Below are positions 27,116 to 38,234 of a stretch of 64,000 nt of DNA, one piece after another. The position numbers and the translations under genes are program-made. Numbering within the stretch: the stretch's first letter is position 1; each line of letters opens with the position of its first letter. The notes beneath the pieces are model-generated. The model had not been told where the DNA came from, did not search any database, and was given only the letters and a program-made list of their open reading frames with translations. The stretch comes from Perca fluviatilis (lineage: Eukaryota; Chordata; Actinopteri; Perciformes; Percidae). The DNA lies in assembly GCF_010015445.1 (NCBI RefSeq), contig NC_053118.1, forward strand, positions 22,948,937 to 23,012,936, written 5' to 3'.

Positions 27116-30100
27116 GCCACTGTAGTGTAATCCAATGGCCTGTGTGTGTTTATGTGTGTAAAACGCTCCTGTGTGTGAATGTGTCTCTGTCCTTTCTATC
27201 CCCAACTTATTAATTATGCCACTTGACAATTGACCTTTAACCCTTGGCAGAAAAGCAGCACCGTGACCCCAGACTGACCCTTGTGGAACGTACAGTTTTG
27301 AGCTCTTTGCCTCCCCTCCCCCGCCCATCCATCACCCTCTTCCTTTTCAAGCTTTTTGCGCACCTTCTTTGCCTTGTTTACTTTGGTTTAATTTGACTCT
27401 TTACTGCTGCACTGAGGCCTTTTCCACTATCAGCCTCTTGGTATTAGAATGCTAATATACTCAAGTCTTCACTTCTGCATTAGGTTAAGGACTGCCCTTT
27501 TTTTCATATCAATAATGTTTTGCTTTTTAATGTATATTTAAAATCATCACTGCTGAAGCTTACTGTGTTTACATTTATTTTTCTCGCAGACCTTTTACTG
27601 CAATTTTCTTGTTTGGACTCATTCATTTGTCTTAAAAACATATTTAACTTTTTTTTGCAATGGTTGATGATGCTGGTTGACCAACACATACACGTGCACA
27701 CACTAGCATCGTGGTGCATTGTGGGATAATGAATGTTTTGGTTTTGGCACATTAGTACTTGAAGTTTTCTGCATGGGGCAATCTTATTTTGTTAAATATT
27801 ACCATAGTTTTGTATATTACAGATTACTACAACTGCAGATAATTTTAGGACTAAGTTTAAGTCTTTCTTGCTTTCCAGGGGAGCTTAAACTGTATTTACT
27901 CTCTTTACCACAGCCTGAGTGAGCATAAGTAGTTTTAGTGTAAGATATATCATCTTCGTTGTTATTGTACAGTGTTTTAGTCTTCATACTGTCCTAAAGG
28001 CATGTAGCGCCTCACTAAAATGGAGCCCTTTGGTGCCTCCTCACATTTGCCTGAGAGGGATCACTGGTTGCTGAATGCTCTTTGAACTTTGGTTTGAATC
28101 ACTTCATGAAAATGATCTTTGCCTAATGCCCTTGTGATGCTTACGCGCCTGGATATATTCTTTACAGAACAGAATTCTCTGAAAGATGTTGCAGAATTGG
28201 TTCTCTGAATTGACTTTATGATTTGTTCCCCTTTCTTTCTTTGCTTTTCTACTGATGCCCTCTTCCCGTTTTTTCCTCTCACCTACTCTCATCTCATTTA
28301 TACTCTTTCTTTTTCCATCTTTTGTTTTCCATCTTTCTGTTTTTGTTTGTTCTTTCACGTCCTCTTCCTTCCCGTCCATTCTTCTTCTATCCACGTGCTT
28401 GCTTCTTCTCCTCCTCCTTCTCCTTTTCATACTTTCTCACTGTCAGGAGGATGGCTTGGCCCCTGTGACCTCTGACCCCCAGTCTCTGAGCATGTCCGTG
28501 TCATCAGCGGGCGGAGCAGGAAGTGGAAGCGATGAGGAGGGGTCAGGTAAGGCTCAACCGAAACGCCTTCACGTCTCCAACATCCCTTTCCGCTTCAGAG
28601 ACCCGGACCTTCGCCAGATGTTTGGGGTATGAATTTCTCAATATCACACAGAATTACAATGCATTTGTACAGTTGTTCTCCATATTAATACATGTAATGA
28701 TCTTTATCTTATTTTTTTTATATTTACTTACTTATTCTGACAGCAATTTGGGAAGATCCTTGATGTAGAAATTATCTTCAATGAGAGGGGGTCCAAGGTG
28801 AGCATCACAGAAATATAATAAGTTCTAAAACTGAATTTTTAATGACCAAAAACAGAATATAAACACACAATATGACTGTGTGAACTTGCAGGGCTTTGGG
28901 TTCGTCACCTTCGAGAGTGCGGGCGAGGCTGACCGAGCAAGAGAAAAGCTGAATGGGACGATTGTGGAAGGGAGAAAGATTGAGGTGAGGTAGAATTTCC
29001 CAAAACTTGTAGGTTTCCACACTAATATTCTGCATATTTATCTTTTATCATCACATGTTCTGTGTCTCCACAGGTTAATAACGCCACTGCAAGAGTAGTT
29101 ACCAAGAAGCCACAGACGCCTCTAGTGAATAGTGAAATCTCAAGTAAGACATTTGTTTTTGCTCATTTTACTTTGTGTGCTGAGGGATTCTGGGAGATTT
29201 CTGTGAAACTTATTGTCATTTATTTCTGTGTAGCTTCTGGATGGAAGATCAACCCCGTCATGGGGGCGATGTACGCACCTGAACTCTATACAGGTAAGTT
29301 CCTCCCTGTAACACCAAGCTGTTATTGTTATAAGATAACAAGCATTGTACTATTCACTTTTTCTACTATTTGTTTCTTTCTTTAGTTGCCAGTTTCCCAT
29401 ATCCCGTAGCAACTCCCACATTGGCCTACCGGGGCTCTGCGCTGCGAGGTCGAGGCCGAGCCGTCTACAACACAATTCGCTCTGCTGCAGCCACGCCTAC
29501 TGCTGTACCCACCTACCCTGGGTTAGACACTCCCTGCGATCCAATACCCATACCTCCATACTATTCACTGTGCCAGAAAGAGATTTAGTATGTCCCAATA
29601 CACAGTATTTCAAATGCAGTATGCCAAAAATACCAGGATCTCCTACTCCATCCGGTCGAATTTTGTAGTATGCAAGTCAGCATGCTTTATATGAGCAAGA
29701 GGGTCAAAGTTCAAGTTATGAAGTGTCCCAATTGTATGCATACTGCATTCAACAGTATGTACTTTGTGAGGGCAGCTGTAGTACATACTAAAAAAGAAAA
29801 GTATGCGATTTGGAACTCAGCCTCTGTGTCTAAGTACCAGTACCTGGTCTACATTCACTTTATTCACTGATTTAACATTTTATTATTGTTTTCACTAACT
29901 TTTCTCAGGGTGGTATATCAGGATGGACTGTATGGAGCAGAAGTCTATGTAAGTAGCTGCACACGTCTCCTCCATAAAGTCATTTAAAGTGGTGTAGCTA
30001 TATTCATGTTATTTAATTTGTTTCTGTGCAGGGTGGCTATCCTGCAGCTTACAGAGTGGCTCAATCAGTATCTGCTGCCACAGCAACCTACAGTGATGGG

Positions 30101-31099
30101 TAGGCAGATCAACACCCCACACAGTCCCCACATGTGTTTCTCATAGCAAGATTACAAATCAGCTTTTACTGCTGGTCTGACAAATTCAAAGGATGCGGAA
30201 GTCTTTTCTATATTTTAGGGTTTTATTCTCTAGATCTACATCGATTGAGCCATTATACACCAGAGTGCCTGACAAATTAATTTTTCAACTGCATTGGATT
30301 TTTTGAAATCTGTGTATCTGCCTCACTTGCAACATTTACAAACACATCTTTGTCAGGAGTGCATACAATATACTTTATGGATCCCTAAAACCATCAAAGG
30401 CAGTTACATTCTATCAGATGAGTCAAAAATATAACTGAATACATCAATAAATAATACAGTTAGTTGAATAGGCTAATTAAAATGAAGTATAAAAAGACAT
30501 ATTAAGCTTTATACTTTAACCCCCAATCAGTTGGTAAAAATAATGTTCCCCTTAATCAGTAGAGTAACTTCAGTGAGGTCATGTCCTTGGTTTTGTGTCT
30601 GGAAATTTGTTTTAACGACTAGTTAACTACACATGACAGGTTTTATTAAGGCTAATTCAGATTTTCGTTTAAACTAAATGTCTTTCACTTTGGCCTTTTT
30701 TACATAAAAATGAATCAAATAGTGGAAAAGGCCGTTCTAAAGGGAGAACCTACAAAAGATTATTATTAAGCAGCTGAATTAATAAATAAAAAAGGTTAAC
30801 AAGCCTTTCTAAAATCCTGGCTACTGCCGATGACATTTACATCTGCTTCTGATGTTTTTGAACAGATACGGACGCATTTACACCACAGCTGCGGATCCCT
30901 ATCACCACTCAGTTGGACCAACAACGACATATGGAGTTGGTACAATGGTGAGTTGAGTCAAAACATACACACAGCCTCTGTTGCAAGCTATCTTGTTACA
31001 TCCGTGGTTAACGGCAGAACCTGGTCACACCTGGCACACTGCTTTTGTCAACAGGCCAGTTTGTACAGAGGAGGATATAACCGCTTCACCCCGTACTGA
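19849..31099 (+). CDS. rbfox1l: RNA binding fox-1 homolog 1-like (Rbfox splicing regulator)
   Basis: Coding exons 19849-19935, 25116-25352, 28447-28626, 28744-28797, 28892-28984, 29074-29143, 29234-29293, 29386-29521, 29909-29948, 30032-30099, 30866-30947 and 31055-31099 give 1152 bases, 383 residues, with all phases consistent. The start [18 protein letters not shown] is as I recall zebrafish rbfox1l. The single RRM begins [22 protein letters not shown] and includes GFGFVTFES; the C-terminal part is Ala/Tyr-rich with RGRGRAVYN, and the end is [13 protein letters not shown]. Rbfox proteins bind UGCAUG in pre-mRNA to control alternative exons, and fish rbfox1l acts in muscle. Two short in-frame donors (29131 and 29143) and an alternative first exon (23772-23822) are possible. 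Confidence 0.95.
20120..20330. repeat. Dispersed AT-rich element in rbfox1l intron 1
   Basis: Begins AGGGCTGGAACCAACAACTATTTTCG and contains CGACTAATTCTTTCAGCTCTA, the two ends of a widespread fish repeat. Confidence 0.55.
20512..20577. repeat. (TG)n microsatellite
   Basis: About 32 TG units with one TA interruption, in rbfox1l intron 1. Confidence 0.96.
21770..22560 (+). repeat. Dispersed LINE-type fragment, interrupted
   Basis: Two pieces of one known kind of fish repeat: 21770-21905 (GTCAGTCCACCACTTTGGTCCAGA...) and 22201-22560 (ending in GCTAACACGCTAAAC, GGTAAACATTGTATCTGCTAAACATCAGC). They are split by about 300 unrelated bases. A second copy of the tail is at 26155-26515. Confidence 0.6.
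21923..21957. repeat. Short tandem repeat, unit CAGACAC
   Basis: About four to five copies of a 7-base unit inside the sequence that splits the LINE-type fragment. Confidence 0.85.
23551..23591. repeat. (TG)n microsatellite
   Basis: About 20 TG units, 180 bases upstream of the candidate alternative rbfox1l exon. Confidence 0.95.
23772..23822 (+). CDS. rbfox1l: Candidate alternative first coding exon of rbfox1l
   Basis: A 51-base open frame starting at an ATG encodes [17 protein letters not shown] and ends at a consensus donor (GGG|GTAAGA). It joins in phase to exon 25116-25352 (GGASQEAG...). Upstream sequence includes GATTGG (inverted CCAAT). Rbfox genes are known for several promoters giving different N-termini. 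The match in phase, donor and ATG supports it, but no homologue is recalled for this peptide. Confidence 0.42.
24040..24345. repeat. Dispersed AT-rich element in an rbfox1l intron
   Basis: Contains AATATGTCAGAATATACTGC..., GAGAAACTGGAACC, and ends TTAATTGATGAATCAACTAATTGTTTTAGCTCTAG, a recurrent fish repeat pattern. Confidence 0.6.
25565..25590. repeat. (TG)n microsatellite
   Basis: About 13 TG units in the rbfox1l intron between 25352 and 28447. Confidence 0.9.
26155..26515 (+). repeat. Dispersed LINE-type fragment
   Basis: Contains ATCCTAATGACTTTGGTGATCCTGTGAC and the TTAGCATGTTAACATGCTAACGTGG tail shared with 22201-22560. Confidence 0.6.
27008..27113. repeat. (TG)n microsatellite
   Basis: About 50 TG/TA units in the rbfox1l intron between 25352 and 28447. 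Confidence 0.97.
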
Positions 31100-31528
31100 G
31101 CCACCCACTGGTGGGAAGACATCTCTTTTGAACTCTGGGATTGGCTGATCCACGGACACTGCACAATAGATTGTGAGATCCTTGGAAATGTGGAATGTTT
31201 TACTTCCTGCCTCCATCACAACCTCTCCTCGAGAGACTAAACAGACTGAAGTTGTAAATAGTGTAGGACCCATTTACTGTCCATTCTACTGACGAATAGC
31301 ACCTGGAAGAGGATGTTATGTAATATATAGACTTAAAACCTTTAAAGGATTATTGCTTTCTGAATTTAAAGAGTAGTGATCTTGGCTAACACTACAGAAG
31401 TGGGTGAAAAATACTGTGAGAATGAATTTTGTGAATAATATCTGCAAGATTCACGGGTCAAACTGTACAAAACAAAGTTTGTTTAATGACTTATTTTTAA
31501 TGACTAATTATTTACTAAATCTCTGTTT

Positions 31529-31615
<87 letters not shown>

Positions 31616-33973
31616 TGTGGGTGTGTGTGAGTGTGTGTGAGTATATGAGTGAGGTTATGCATCAACACTGTTTAGTTACCCAGTCGACCGAGACAGCTGT
31701 GACACTGGTATCATTATTACAAACAACGGAATTAATGTTGGTCTGGATGTAGTTGGAATTTTATTTGTTTTTGTGCCTTTCTAACAATCTACCTCTCATA
31801 CATTTTTAGCTTTTAATACAGCTGTCATAATTAATCCTGTATCATTTTCTGTGTTTGTGATCTTTGATTCTGCAGAATTTTTTTTTCTTTTCACTTTTCT
31901 GTCCATAAATGCTCATTTAACATATTTTCTGTTTCTGGGGCTCTGTACCTCACAACCCAATGAGCCTTTAACTATTGAGGGTTATTTTTCTGAGATTTTT
32001 CTGAGATGCTTAAACCCTGTTTTACTTTCACACAGTTATACACATGCACAACTAGGAATTGCAGTAAGAAGCGGTCTTTTGCTGTTGGCTTTGCTGCACA
32101 ACCTGAGGTTGAAAGGCAGTAGAATATAAATGTTTCAGGCTGCGTCTCTCATCTTTATGCTGCAGATATAACTGCTCACTGTGTAAGAGTTCACATATCC
32201 TATTCTGTTCTATTCAAACTCGTCTAATGTTGCCTTATTCCACTCTTTACTGTCATCCTTTCCTGTATTTTCTCTCTCCTTCCTCACTGTTGAATGACTT
32301 CTCGACTTGTATTGATCATTTCTTCTCAGCCTACTCTTTGTTTCGTTGCACTCTTTCCTGCTGTGTTTGATGTTTACCTCTAAATAAAACTGGTTTCTCT
32401 CTTTTCCTCTTCTGTCCTTTATTGATTCATAACATTTTCCAAGGTTTTGTTTTAACTTACTGTGTCTTTGTTTTTATTTATTTCTATGCTGCTTTGATGC
32501 CAAAGAAGACTTGTAATTGATTTGAATTTAATGTAAAAGTAACTTGACTGACTTCATCCCATCACATCACATGTGCCTGGATCATTTCCATCAGGACTTA
32601 TACAGAAACCCAAGCAGCCTCTTTCCTTCTATTTCTTGCTTGTATTTAACTTGTTTCGCTCTTGTACTCCTTTTCTAATTTCAGTGCTTACTACCTACTT
32701 TCTGATCTAATTTTTTTTAGGTTTCATTAAAGGTGCAGTTGTACCAGTATAACACTTGATATAGAATTGAATCTTTCTTTTTAACTTCCGTCTTTTCTCC
32801 GTGGGTGATTGTTACCTTTGCTTCTGACTTTCTGTCTTTTTGCATGATGCATAATTCTTCTCTTCTCATTTTCTCTCTCCTGCTCCTGTATACTGTGTAG
32901 ATCTAGCTTTCTTGTCATTAATTTGGCTGTTTGTTCCTTGCCTGTTAGTGCTTAGTTCTCTGTTCATTCTGAACTAGTTTTGCAGCTCTACTTTTGCTAA
33001 TTTCTCTTTCATCAGTAGCTCTAGTTCTGTTGTTCTTTATGGTTTATTTTTCATCTTGCGTTGAAACGATTACTCTAACTGGACAGCTATGTCTATTAGG
33101 CAATGCCCAGACTATTTTTTAGTAAATTTGCAAACTGTGCACGTGAGATTAATTATACAGCTGTAAACTCTCTAAATATATAGCTTTTTAACGCACATTT
33201 AATAATACAATTGTTAACAAACACACATGTACTGGTCTTTTGCAGAACTTTTGACCAAAGTCTTATTAGATTTAATGTGAAAATACCTTTTATAACTTTT
33301 ATTACTGTATATGGGGCTTAATGAAGACAATCTAGAGGTACATCAAGTAAAAACACTTCATTGTATTTTGAGGCATGTAAAACCAGACTTTCATTAGAGA
33401 TTTATGCAGGAATGTAGTTCTTTCCTTTGACTTTCTGTATACACCTTTCAACCTTCAAACAATATTTCCTGCTGTTCTTCTTTCCTGTTTAATTTTCATT
33501 TTATTAAACTTAATTGCATGAGCTCAATCTTTTGCTGTTCTTTCCTCTTTTTTTTTTAAACCAATCACATGTAATTTTATATATAAATTTCTTTGACTAC
33601 TGCTGTATTTTCTATCATTTTACCTGTAACATGTTTTTCAACCTATCATGAAACAAACTCTTTTCTTTTCCAACTACTCCATTCCCTTTGACGTCATCTT
33701 ATACCTCAAATGTGTTGGCCGATATAAACACGTCAAACATAGCTGTATAAGGGAAAACATGGAAGTGAATACCTTCATTGTATCAAGTAACCACTCAAGT
33801 CTCTCACTCGACATTTATCCCTCAATAAACTGTTCATACAAAACTTCTCAGTTCTATTTTTTTTTTTTTCTTGCACTTGGTTTTATCCATTTATCTAAAT
33901 CTATGACTCAATTCTGCCAGTATGCATTAAACGATTTAAAACAGATAACACTGGATGTTCTTTATACTTGAAG
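31100..33973 (+). other. rbfox1l 3'UTR and downstream region
   Basis: AT- and pyrimidine-rich with no coding exon. It includes a (TG)n array at 31530-31640 and AATAAA signals at 32383 and 33824, so the 3'UTR may be 1.3 to 2.7 kb. The first signal is the simplest 3' end. The convergent leng8 transcript may end near 33974. Confidence 0.5.
31530..31640. repeat. (TG)n microsatellite in probable rbfox1l 3'UTR
   Basis: About 50 TG units ending in GA-interrupted copies, 430 bases after the stop codon. Confidence 0.96.
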
Positions 33974-36900
33974 TTTATTAATTTGTTCAAAAACAAATAT
34001 ACACAATATTTACAAAATGGCAGTTTATCATGTCAGATCTGTAGATAGGAAGGAGGCATTGCAGATTAAACTTCAGCTTCAGTTGTTGGTGAGCTGCAAC
34101 AAACTATTAAAGCATTGCAGACGCAATACAATACTTACTAGTGAGAGTGACTAATTGCAAACGGGAAACGATCACAAACATACTCAACAGAAAAGGAAAA
34201 GATAAGAATGAGGAGAGAACAAATACTGGTTAGAGATTTGGAGGAGAGAGCAGGAGAGCAGAGCATGCAGGGAGAGGAAATAAGAGAAAGTGAGAGGAAA
34301 GACAGAGAAAAGACTAATTCAAAGTAAATGGCAGGAAATGAACACAGCAGAGGTGAGGGACATGGGGAGTTCTTCCAGTAAACATCAAGGCAGGAGTTAC
34401 AAAGACTAATGGGAGATATACAGTCACATGGGAGCAAAAAACTACTGAAAACATGACTCGGCATCAGAGAGGAGGAACAAAACATCCAAAATGAAAATGT
34501 GTATTGTTAGTTGTCGGGGGGTGAATTTTTTGACTAAAAAACAAAAAAGTACACATCCTGGGCTGTTAATGCTGAAAACCTGAGACATCAGATTTACACA
34601 CTTTAACCATGTGTAAAAAAAGAAAGAAAAAAATAAGAAGAAAATCTTACATTTACACCAACCAAAGGCAACAAACAACCATCAGTCACATGAGAAACCA
34701 AAAGGTCATTTCTTAGCATGGGAGCACACACCAGCACTTATCAAATGAGAAACTTTGCCTAAAGACTGTATACTAAGGAAAATTAAAATATATATCTGTA
34801 GGGGAATTTTGAGGATAACATGTTCTGTATGTCCAGACACATTGTTTTAGATGAGCGATTAAACTCTTAAAACTTGGCTCTATACTGCAACTCTAACTGA
34901 CTCAAGCATATCTGTCCACTAAGCTATCTATTCTCAACTATTAATATATTAATATTGCGAAAAGAAGAAGAAAAAAAAAATACTAACGGACGACAAATTT
35001 TACCAGCAAACTTTAGGTGAATTATATATATATATAAAAAAAAAAAATGTATAAATGCATCTGGACAAACAGAAAACAGCAGTACATGGTGACTTTGTCA
35101 ATCTTCAAACTTTTTTTTTTTTTTTTTTAAACTAAACAGCACATGTTGCACAGAAAAACATTTGGTTAGCAGCAAATCATATTAGCAGCAACATTTTCCA
35201 TATTTCATTATGTGAGGCTCCCATGTGTTTCATCAGCTGTGAGGCTTCAACTCGAGTGGGCCAAACCAAGACTCTGATTGCTCACAATTCACTCTCTCCG
35301 GCTGGCGTCTGTAAGTGGTTCGCCCACTTATATCATCACTCCATGTGCTCCTGCAATGCAGCAGTGCTACGAGCTGAAGAATGAGACGTCTGGTGGTGTG
35401 TGAGAGAAAATGTTTAGGGAGTGAGGAGGGGGGTGGGGGGTGTAGCAAAGAGGACAGGGGATCAGGTAAATGAAGGGGAAAGAAGAAAACATGTTGAGAT
35501 CATTGTCATCACAAAATGTTTGAATTAAAATGGTCAACAATGAACAGTTTGACAAACATAGATCCAGGTTCACAAGAGCATTTGGTCAATCTAATGGAAA
35601 TTTGTCCCTTTGTGGAAGGCGTTAACATTACATGTTTGGCTAGATCAGCTTTGCATGGGACAATCTGCTAACACTAAACTGCCACAAAACAGGCAAGCAA
35701 CACGGATGTGGCAATGTGTTTTTTGCCTGAAGACGGGACCATTTTAATATTCGTCATAACTGAAAATTGAGCATATCTTACCACAATCTGGTTTAAGAGC
35801 CTGTGCCAATGTTTTCAGACTGTACTGAGAGAAACTAGCAATCATCAACTCCACCACTACATCCACTCTAATGAAGACATAGCACACAACCCAATCCATA
35901 ATGGTTCGTATTTAAGTTTACATATTCACATAAATGATCTAAGTTTCAAACCCCCCCCCCACCACAAAACAATAAAATAAAAATAAAATAAAAATCACAC
36001 TTACCCTGTGTGTAAACAATAAAACCTACACTATGCACTAATTGAAAAGAAATCCTGGCAATATCATACAATATTTACAAAAATATACTCTGTAGACAAA
36101 CACATGTAGATTGTACAGTCAGCCTGCATCCACTTATCTTCTGGTCAGTTACACTTAAATACCTCGGGCTTAATATTTCTACAATGGTAATTAATACTGT
36201 TCAAATAAAAATCTCAAATTATGAAGAACAATGTTTTCAATTTTAGCATTCTATAAAGGACCCAAATTATAGGATATGGTGGAAAGCAGTACCAAATTAA
36301 GTCAGTGTGAGAGGTTGTGTTGGTTAAGGGGTACGTTTCCTGACATTTTCGAGCCTTCTATTGACTACAATTTTAAGTATTGTTATACATTTTTTTCCCC
36401 CAATTATCACCTAAAAATAGTGTGAACCACCATTATTCTAGGTCCTGAAAAGCACAAACCTCCTGAAGACAAATGTGCCAAAATCCCATCACAAAGAACT
36501 AACTTCACTACAACTCTGCTGCCACTTAGAAAAACTCGTTTTTCACTTCAGGTTATTTTCGAAAATTCCTACATACCTGCTGAATAAATTGACATAAAAG
36601 CACTAGTCTTCACTCAACTTCCATCTCCCTTTTTTTATTAAATTACTGTCTACATCACTTTGATTAAATACTTTACCATATGACATTCAGACAGCACAAG
36701 TACATGTGCAGTACATTTCTGGGATCTTCCGGTCACTATTCTAGGCATTTTAGGATATTGTGAAATTTGTTACGATACTTTATTGACCTGTCCAATATCA
36801 TAAAAATCTGCTTGCAGCTCCATAATACCTTCTCCTTTTGTCAAGATAAAGGCAGATACTGCTGTCCAAAAAACACAACACAAAACATTCAACAGAAGAA

Positions 36901-38234
36901 ATGTGAGGCAACATCTGTTGTGTCGTCATCTACCTCCATCCAGAGAAGTCCCTTTCGCTTACCAGCCTTGCAAACACCAGAGCAAGATGTAGCATACAAA
37001 CCACTCGTCGTTATTCCTTCTAGAAGCAGCAGCAGGTTTCCTGCTGACGCTCCACCACGCGGGATTCACCTTCAGCTGCATTTAAGGATGGCAGCTGAGC
37101 TGCCCCCGTTTCTTCTAATCAACAGCTGGTGATGTTAAGACAGCCAACACGGATGAAAGATGGGCTTCATCACTTTGCAGGTCTACTGGATTCCAGGTGC
37201 TGGCAGAACTTCTAAATAAGGATGATGGAAGCAGATTCCCTCTCTTCTCTGCTTCTGGCTGCGGTGATTCTGGAGACGGAGCTCAGCTTCGAGGGTGCGG
37301 AGGAGTGAGGAGATCACCTCGATGAAGAACACTTGACTGTATTCTTTATCATACACAAAGTCAATGCTCATTAGGTTGAGACTTCTTCCCCAAAGCTGGC
37401 CAACCTTTTCATGACCGTGACCAGTGAATTAATACAACTTAATTCAATCCGGAACAAGACTTAAGACTTCAGTCCATTGCTCTCACAGGCCGTACAACTG
37501 GGGACAAGGACCGGGATGCACAGCCAACTGTGGATACCTTGAGGAAAACAGGCGCAGGACAGGACATACAAACCACCACCTTTTCTTCTTTCAGACAAAC
37601 TGGCGGCATCTTCTCACCGTGTCGTTTCACAGTCTCTACGAGGAATATGTAAACTTGACCTGAATCTTCAAACAGGAGAGAGCTGGATGAATGACTTGAA
37701 GAACAGCTGTCTGTATTTCCCTTTTGGTTGACAAGGCTTGAATCTTCAGGTCTTGGAGCTGTTGACTTGAGGAAGGAAAAAACATAACAGAACACTGTTA
37801 GCTTTGACATCTGATGGCGCTTACGGAACAGGAACCATGAGGGTGCCTCCCTGATCTGGTTCTGTGACTTCTTGGCCTCTAAATGCTGAGATCCCATGTT
37901 ATTCCCAAATCTAGACTCTTCACTCACTTTTCTGGGATTATAAATGCAGTGAGATAACTTGGGCATTAGGCTTACCTACAATATTTGTGCAACAGTGTGT
38001 GCAGAATCGTGTTTAAAACACTTGTTATCTGAATGTCAGAAATTACATCTGAAATTTGAATCTCGCAGCAGAGTATTCTAGCATGTATCTTTCTATATGG
38101 GTCTTCTATAAGCTGTTAGTTTGCTAACTACTCTATCTGAACAGGCCGAGGTGTCTGAAGTGCAGTGCATTGTATATGTTAGGATCCATGATGGTCCCTT
38201 AGTGCCTCCCTTCATGGTGCTACCCCCCACCCAC
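33974..38234 (-). other. leng8 3'UTR / intergenic region
   Basis: Downstream of the leng8 stop, with no recognisable protein on either strand. Minus-strand AATAAA signals lie at 36778, 36636 and 33974, so the leng8 3'UTR may be 1.5 kb or as long as 4.3 kb. There are poly-T and poly-C runs near 35110 and 35950. Confidence 0.45.

Noticed and set aside
28104..28430. Arg/Lys-rich minus-strand frame in an rbfox1l intron
   Set aside because: It is the antisense of the pyrimidine tract before the exon at 28447.
19849..33520. TGCATG motifs around rbfox1l (for example near 21011, 26142, 27769, 32841 and 33515) as evidence of autoregulation
   Set aside because: The number is near that expected by chance for the length, and none lies close to the RRM exon.
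36767..37132. 121-codon plus-strand frame opposite the same region
   Set aside because: Low-complexity product and no homologue recognised; antisense to presumed UTR.
37469..37966. 165-codon minus-strand frame downstream of leng8
   Set aside because: No recognisable domain, no splice context, and it lies in the probable leng8 3'UTR.
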